The translations under genes and the position numbers were made by a program. Below the pieces are notes generated by a model that ran no database searches, had not been told where the DNA came from, and saw only the letters and a list, made by a program, of their open reading frames with translations. Positions 5,712 through 8,800 of a stretch of 8,800 nt of DNA are shown here, piece by piece. Origin of the DNA: an uncultured Bacillota bacterium (GTDB taxonomy: Bacteria > Bacillota > Clostridia > Peptostreptococcales > Anaerovoracaceae); assembly GCA_947302945.1 (NCBI GenBank), contig CAMYWZ010000030.1:1-8800 (forward strand), in the 5' to 3' direction. Within the stretch, counting starts at the first letter, position 1. Every line of letters begins with the position of its first letter.

Positions 5712-6764
5712 ATGGATCTTAATGAAAGAAAACTGAAGATACTTCAGGCCATCGTGTCCGACTTCATCAGCACTTCGGAGCCGGTCGGAAGCCGCACGCT
5801 CTCGAAACGGCCGGATATAGACTTAAGCCCCGCTACCATAAGGAACGAGATGTCGGACCTGGAGGAGATGGGTTACCTTACGCACCCCCACACGTCGGCG
5901 GGCAGGGTGCCTTCGGACAAGGCCTACAGGCTCTACGTAGACCAGCTGATGAACAGCGCCGACCTTCCTGCGGAAAACAAGGAGGAGATCGCCAAGCGCC
6001 TCGGCGACGGAGCCGCGGAACTGGACGAAACGGTTGAGCACGCAGCCAAAGTGCTCTCGGAGATGACCAACCTCGTAAGCTTCGCCATCACCCCCAACCG
6101 CAGCGACAGCAAGATCAACTACATAAACTTCCTGCCCGTGGATGAAAGCACCGTGGTGCTCATGATAGTCTGCGAGGACGGCAAGGTAACGAACTCCGCC
6201 ATCAGGATGAACGCCCCGTACACTGAAGAGAACCTCACATTCATGAGCAAGGTCATGACGCACAACTTCAAGGGCAAAGCGGTAAGCACCCTGCTTACGG
6301 AGAACATCGCGGCCACCTTCGAAAGCGACATGGCATCGCTTTCCAGCCTGTCGGGCAGCGTAGTCCCCAGCTTCGTAAAGACCCTGGAGAAAATGCTCAA
6401 CGTAGACCTCTACATGGACGGCTACAGCAACATATTCAGGCTCCCGGAATACAACGACATCGCCAAAGCCAAGAACTTCCTGGAGACGGTCACCAACAAG
6501 GACGAATTCACGAACGTCCTCGTCAACCGCGACCAGGGCCTGATGATAACCATAGGAGATGAAAACGCCGAAGATCTCAAGGACTGCGCGCTCATCACGG
6601 CAGACTACAAGGTCAACGGCAAGCTCGTCGGAAGGCTCGGAGTCATAGGCCCCAAGCGCATGAAGTACGGCGAAGTCACCTCTGTCATAAAGTACATAAC
6701 CGACAACCTCAGCAAGTCTTTCGAGATAGAGGCGCCGAAGGAAGAGGATGAGATAAATGAGTGA
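5712..6764 (+). CDS. hrcA: Heat-inducible transcription repressor HrcA
   Basis: HrcA is a cytoplasmic, dimeric DNA-binding repressor of the class I heat-shock genes, acting on CIRCE. The 350-residue length is typical. The N-terminal winged-helix domain contains the hallmark LSPATIRNEMSDLEEMGYL (residues 38-56) followed by HPHTSAGRVPSDKAYRLYVD (58-77). The C-terminal GAF-like region ends with the conserved GDENAEDLKDC and LGVIGPKRMKY stretches and an acidic tail. The start at 5712 is chosen because it has a Shine-Dalgarno site and begins at the conserved MDLNERKLKILQ; the longer reading frame from 5673 starts inside the operator. The gene is first in its operon and autoregulated. Its last 8 bases overlap grpE. 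Confidence 0.98.
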   Translation: MDLNERKLKILQAIVSDFISTSEPVGSRTLSKRPDIDLSPATIRNEMSDLEEMGYLTHPHTSAGRVPSDKAYRLYVDQLMNSADLPAENKEEIAKRLGDGAAELDETVEHAAKVLSEMTNLVSFAITPNRSDSKINYINFLPVDESTVVLMIVCEDGKVTNSAIRMNAPYTEENLTFMSKVMTHNFKGKAVSTLLTENIAATFESDMASLSSLSGSVVPSFVKTLEKMLNVDLYMDGYSNIFRLPEYNDIAKAKNFLETVTNKDEFTNVLVNRDQGLMITIGDENAEDLKDCALITADYKVNGKLVGRLGVIGPKRMKYGEVTSVIKYITDNLSKSFEIEAPKEEDEINE

Positions 6765-7338
6765 AGAGAAAAAAGCGGTAAACATCGAAATAGAGGATGA
6801 AAAGGCCGAAGACGCCACCGACATCCCGGCTGAAGAGGCCGAAGAAGCCGAAAAGGATGCAGGAGCGGAGGCTCCGGAAGCTGAAGAAGCAGGCGTAGAA
6901 AAGCCTGAAGAAAAGCCCGCGGAGCCGCAGCAGTCCGAATCCGAAAAGTACGCAAGGCTTTTCGCGGAGTTTCAGAACTACAAGCGCCGCACGGAAAAGG
7001 AGAAATCGGATCTGTACGCCTACGCAGGCGAAAAGTTCGCTTCAGACCTGCTCGAGGTCATGGACAACTTCGAGAGGGCCATGGAAGCAAAGCCCGAAGG
7101 CGACAAGTTCGCTGACGGCATGGAAATGATACTCTCGCAGCTTAAAAGCGTCATGACGAAAAACCACGTGGAGGAGATAAAGGCTCTCGGCGAGCCATTC
7201 GATCCGAACTTCCATCACGCAGTCATGACAGAGGAAGCTGAAGGCACGGAGAGCGGAATCGTCACAAAGGTGTTCCAAAAGGGGTACACGTTGAATAATA
7301 AAGTAATACGGCCGGCAATGGTCGCAGTAAGTCAGTAA
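6757..7338 (+). CDS. grpE: Nucleotide exchange factor GrpE
   Basis: GrpE is the dimeric cytoplasmic co-chaperone that releases ADP from DnaK and acts as a thermosensor. The 193-residue protein starts with a long acidic, Glu/Ala-rich low-complexity segment (about residues 11-57), then the coiled-coil with AEFQNYKRRTEKEK (70-83), and the C-terminal beta domain with GEPFDPNFHHAV (145-156) and GYTLNNKVIRPAMVAVS (176-192), the DnaK-contacting part. The ATG overlaps the hrcA end by 8 bases (ATGAGTGA), with GAGG (6744-6747) as its ribosome site inside hrcA, so translation is probably coupled. The gene is followed by dnaK after 22 bases. The order hrcA-grpE-dnaK is the classical Bacillota arrangement. 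Confidence 0.98.
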   Translation: MSEEKKAVNIEIEDEKAEDATDIPAEEAEEAEKDAGAEAPEAEEAGVEKPEEKPAEPQQSESEKYARLFAEFQNYKRRTEKEKSDLYAYAGEKFASDLLEVMDNFERAMEAKPEGDKFADGMEMILSQLKSVMTKNHVEEIKALGEPFDPNFHHAVMTEEAEGTESGIVTKVFQKGYTLNNKVIRPAMVAVSQ

Positions 7339-7360
7339 ATAATACTCAGGAGGCATAAAA

Positions 7361-8800
7361 ATGGGTAAAGTTATAGGAATAGATCTCGGAACCACAAACA
7401 GCTGCGTAGCAGTTCTCGAAGGCGGCGAGCCCGTAGTCATCGCAAACGCGGAAGGCAACAGGACCACACCGTCCGTAGTAGGCTTCACCAAGGGCGGAGA
7501 ACGCCTCGTCGGCGAGACCGCAAAACGCCAGGCCATCACCAACCCGGACAGGACCATCTCCTCGATCAAGAGGCACATGGGTTCGTCCTTCACCGTATCC
7601 ATAGACGGAAAGACCTACACACCGCAGGACATCTCCGCCATGATACTCGCAAAACTCAAGGCAGATGCCGAAAGCTACCTCGGACAGCCTGTAACAGAGG
7701 CAGTCATCACAGTACCGGCTTACTTCTCCGACAGCCAGAAGCAGGCCACCAAGGACGCAGGCAAGATCGCAGGCCTGGACGTCAAGAGAATAGTCAACGA
7801 GCCGACCGCGGCAGCTCTTGCCTACGGTCTTGACAAGGATACCGCTTCCCACAAGGTCCTCGTATACGACCTCGGCGGCGGCACCTTCGATGTATCCATA
7901 CTGCAGCTGGGCGACGGCGTATTCGAAGTGCTTTCCACCAATGGCGATACCAAGCTCGGCGGCGACGATTTCGATAACGTCCTGATGAACTACATGGCGG
8001 ACGAGTTCGCCAAGGAAAACGGCGTAGACCTCCGCGGCGACAGGATGGCCATGCAGAGGCTTAAGGAAGCAGCAGAAAAGGCCAAGAAGGAACTTTCCTC
8101 CAGCCAGAGCACCAATATCAACCTGCCGTTCATCACGGTCAACCAGGCAGGCCCGCTGCACCTGAACATGGACCTTACCAGGGCCAAGTTCGATCAGCTC
8201 ACCGCCCACCTCGTGCAGCGCACCATAGAGCCTATGAGGAAGGCCATGGCAGACGCCCACGTCACCAACGCGGACATCAATAAGGTAATACTCGTCGGCG
8301 GATCCACACGTATCCCGGCAGTCCAGGAAGCTGTTAAGCAGGTCACCGGCAAGGAGCCGTTCAAGGGCATCAACCCGGACGAGTGCGTAGCAGTAGGCGC
8401 AGCCATCCAGGCAGGCGTGCTTACTGGCGAAGTCAACGACATACTGCTTCTGGATGTAACCCCGCTGTCTCTGTCCATAGAGACCCTCGGCGGCGTAGCC
8501 ACCAGGCTCATCGAAAGGAACACCACCATTCCTACCAAGAAGAGCCAGATCTTCTCCACCGCTGCGGATAACCAGACCGCGGTCGACATCCACGTAATGC
8601 AGGGCGAACGTCCTATGGCGGCAGACAACATTACGCTCGGACGCTTCCAGCTCACCGGAATACCCCCGGCCAGGAGAGGCGTGCCTCAGATCGAGGTAAC
8701 ATTCGATATCGACGCCAACGGCATCGTGAACGTTTCCGCCAAGGATCTGGGCACAGGCAAGAGCCAGAACATCACCATCACTTCCTCCAGCAAGCTGTCT
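7361..8800 (+). CDS. dnaK: Chaperone DnaK (Hsp70), N-terminal 480 residues (3' truncated by window edge)
   Basis: DnaK is the ATP-dependent Hsp70 chaperone that works with GrpE and DnaJ in protein folding. AGGAGG (7348-7353) sits 7 bases before the ATG. The ATPase domain shows phosphate-1 IDLGTTNS (residues 7-14), catalytic Lys70 in [15 protein letters not shown] (116-122), [11 protein letters not shown] (146-156), phosphate-2 [11 protein letters not shown] (170-180), the Thr197 autophosphorylation-site equivalent in NGDTKLGG, and the adenosine motif VGGSTRIP (312-319). The linker [10 protein letters not shown] (361-370) leads into the substrate-binding beta domain. The segment after [14 protein letters not shown] is short, lacking the insert of Gram-negative DnaK, which supports a monoderm host. 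One unusual residue: Ser372 replaces the Gly usually found in TPLSLGIET. About 130 C-terminal residues (the helical lid) lie beyond the window. It is under CIRCE/HrcA control through the operon promoter. Confidence 0.99.
   Translation, partial: MGKVIGIDLGTTNSCVAVLEGGEPVVIANAEGNRTTPSVVGFTKGGERLVGETAKRQAITNPDRTISSIKRHMGSSFTVSIDGKTYTPQDISAMILAKLKADAESYLGQPVTEAVITVPAYFSDSQKQATKDAGKIAGLDVKRIVNEPTAAALAYGLDKDTASHKVLVYDLGGGTFDVSILQLGDGVFEVLSTNGDTKLGGDDFDNVLMNYMADEFAKENGVDLRGDRMAMQRLKEAAEKAKKELSSSQSTNINLPFITVNQAGPLHLNMDLTRAKFDQLTAHLVQRTIEPMRKAMADAHVTNADINKVILVGGSTRIPAVQEAVKQVTGKEPFKGINPDECVAVGAAIQAGVLTGEVNDILLLDVTPLSLSIETLGGVATRLIERNTTIPTKKSQIFSTAADNQTAVDIHVMQGERPMAADNITLGRFQLTGIPPARRGVPQIEVTFDIDANGIVNVSAKDLGTGKSQNITITSSSKLS

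Noticed and set aside
5823..6824. 333-codon open frame on the minus strand, antisense to hrcA and the start of grpE
   Set aside because: It is a codon-bias shadow of conserved + strand genes, with low-complexity Val/Tyr-rich translation and no recognisable motif.
7346..8593. 415-codon open frame on the minus strand, antisense to dnaK
   Set aside because: Long antisense frames opposite dnaK/Hsp70 genes are a known codon-bias artefact. The product has no recognisable domain, no ribosome site was noted, and the + strand gene is certain.

Overview
The window looks like a chromosomal housekeeping segment from a Gram-positive (monoderm) member of the Bacillota, most likely Clostridia. The evidence is: a CIRCE-controlled hrcA-grpE-dnaK locus; a DnaK nucleotide-binding domain without the extra segment typical of Gram-negative DnaK; two LytR-CpsA-Psr (LCP) envelope proteins; and the PlsX/PlsY acyl-phosphate route as the lipid genes. 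GC content is moderate. Several genes use many ATA (Ile) and AGG (Arg) codons, whereas tuf favours ATC and AGA/CGT, as expected for a highly expressed gene. All genes supported here are on the + strand. There are no mobile elements, tRNA or rRNA genes, CRISPR arrays, or gene-free stretches longer than about 100 bases.

Layout. Bases 2-832 are the 3' two-thirds of tuf, ended by a strong intrinsic terminator (848-877). Bases 933-3424 hold a tight three-gene cluster: a short NAD-dependent 2-hydroxyacid dehydrogenase, plsX (TTG start, strong ribosome binding site) and plsY (1-base overlap with plsX). PlsX makes acyl-phosphate and PlsY transfers the acyl group to glycerol-3-phosphate, so the pair encodes the first committed step of phospholipid synthesis. 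Bases 3471-5579 hold two tandem paralogous LCP proteins, probably cell-wall glycopolymer ligases. A near-consensus promoter lies so close to the first start codon that the mRNA would be almost leaderless. The intergenic region 5580-5711 carries the heat-shock control site: a consensus promoter, a perfect CIRCE operator, and an additional perfect 9-bp inverted repeat that encloses the -35 box. Bases 5712 to the window end are hrcA, grpE and dnaK (cut off at 480 codons). HrcA is the repressor that binds CIRCE, GrpE is the nucleotide exchange factor and DnaK is the Hsp70 chaperone, so the operon is autoregulated.

I see no convincing undescribed system. The points most worth checking are the inverted repeat around the hrcA -35 box, the leaderless-type start of the first LCP gene, the two TAG-ended genes followed in the same frame by the next gene, the loss of an otherwise conserved arginine in the second LCP protein, and the shortened helical arm of PlsX.
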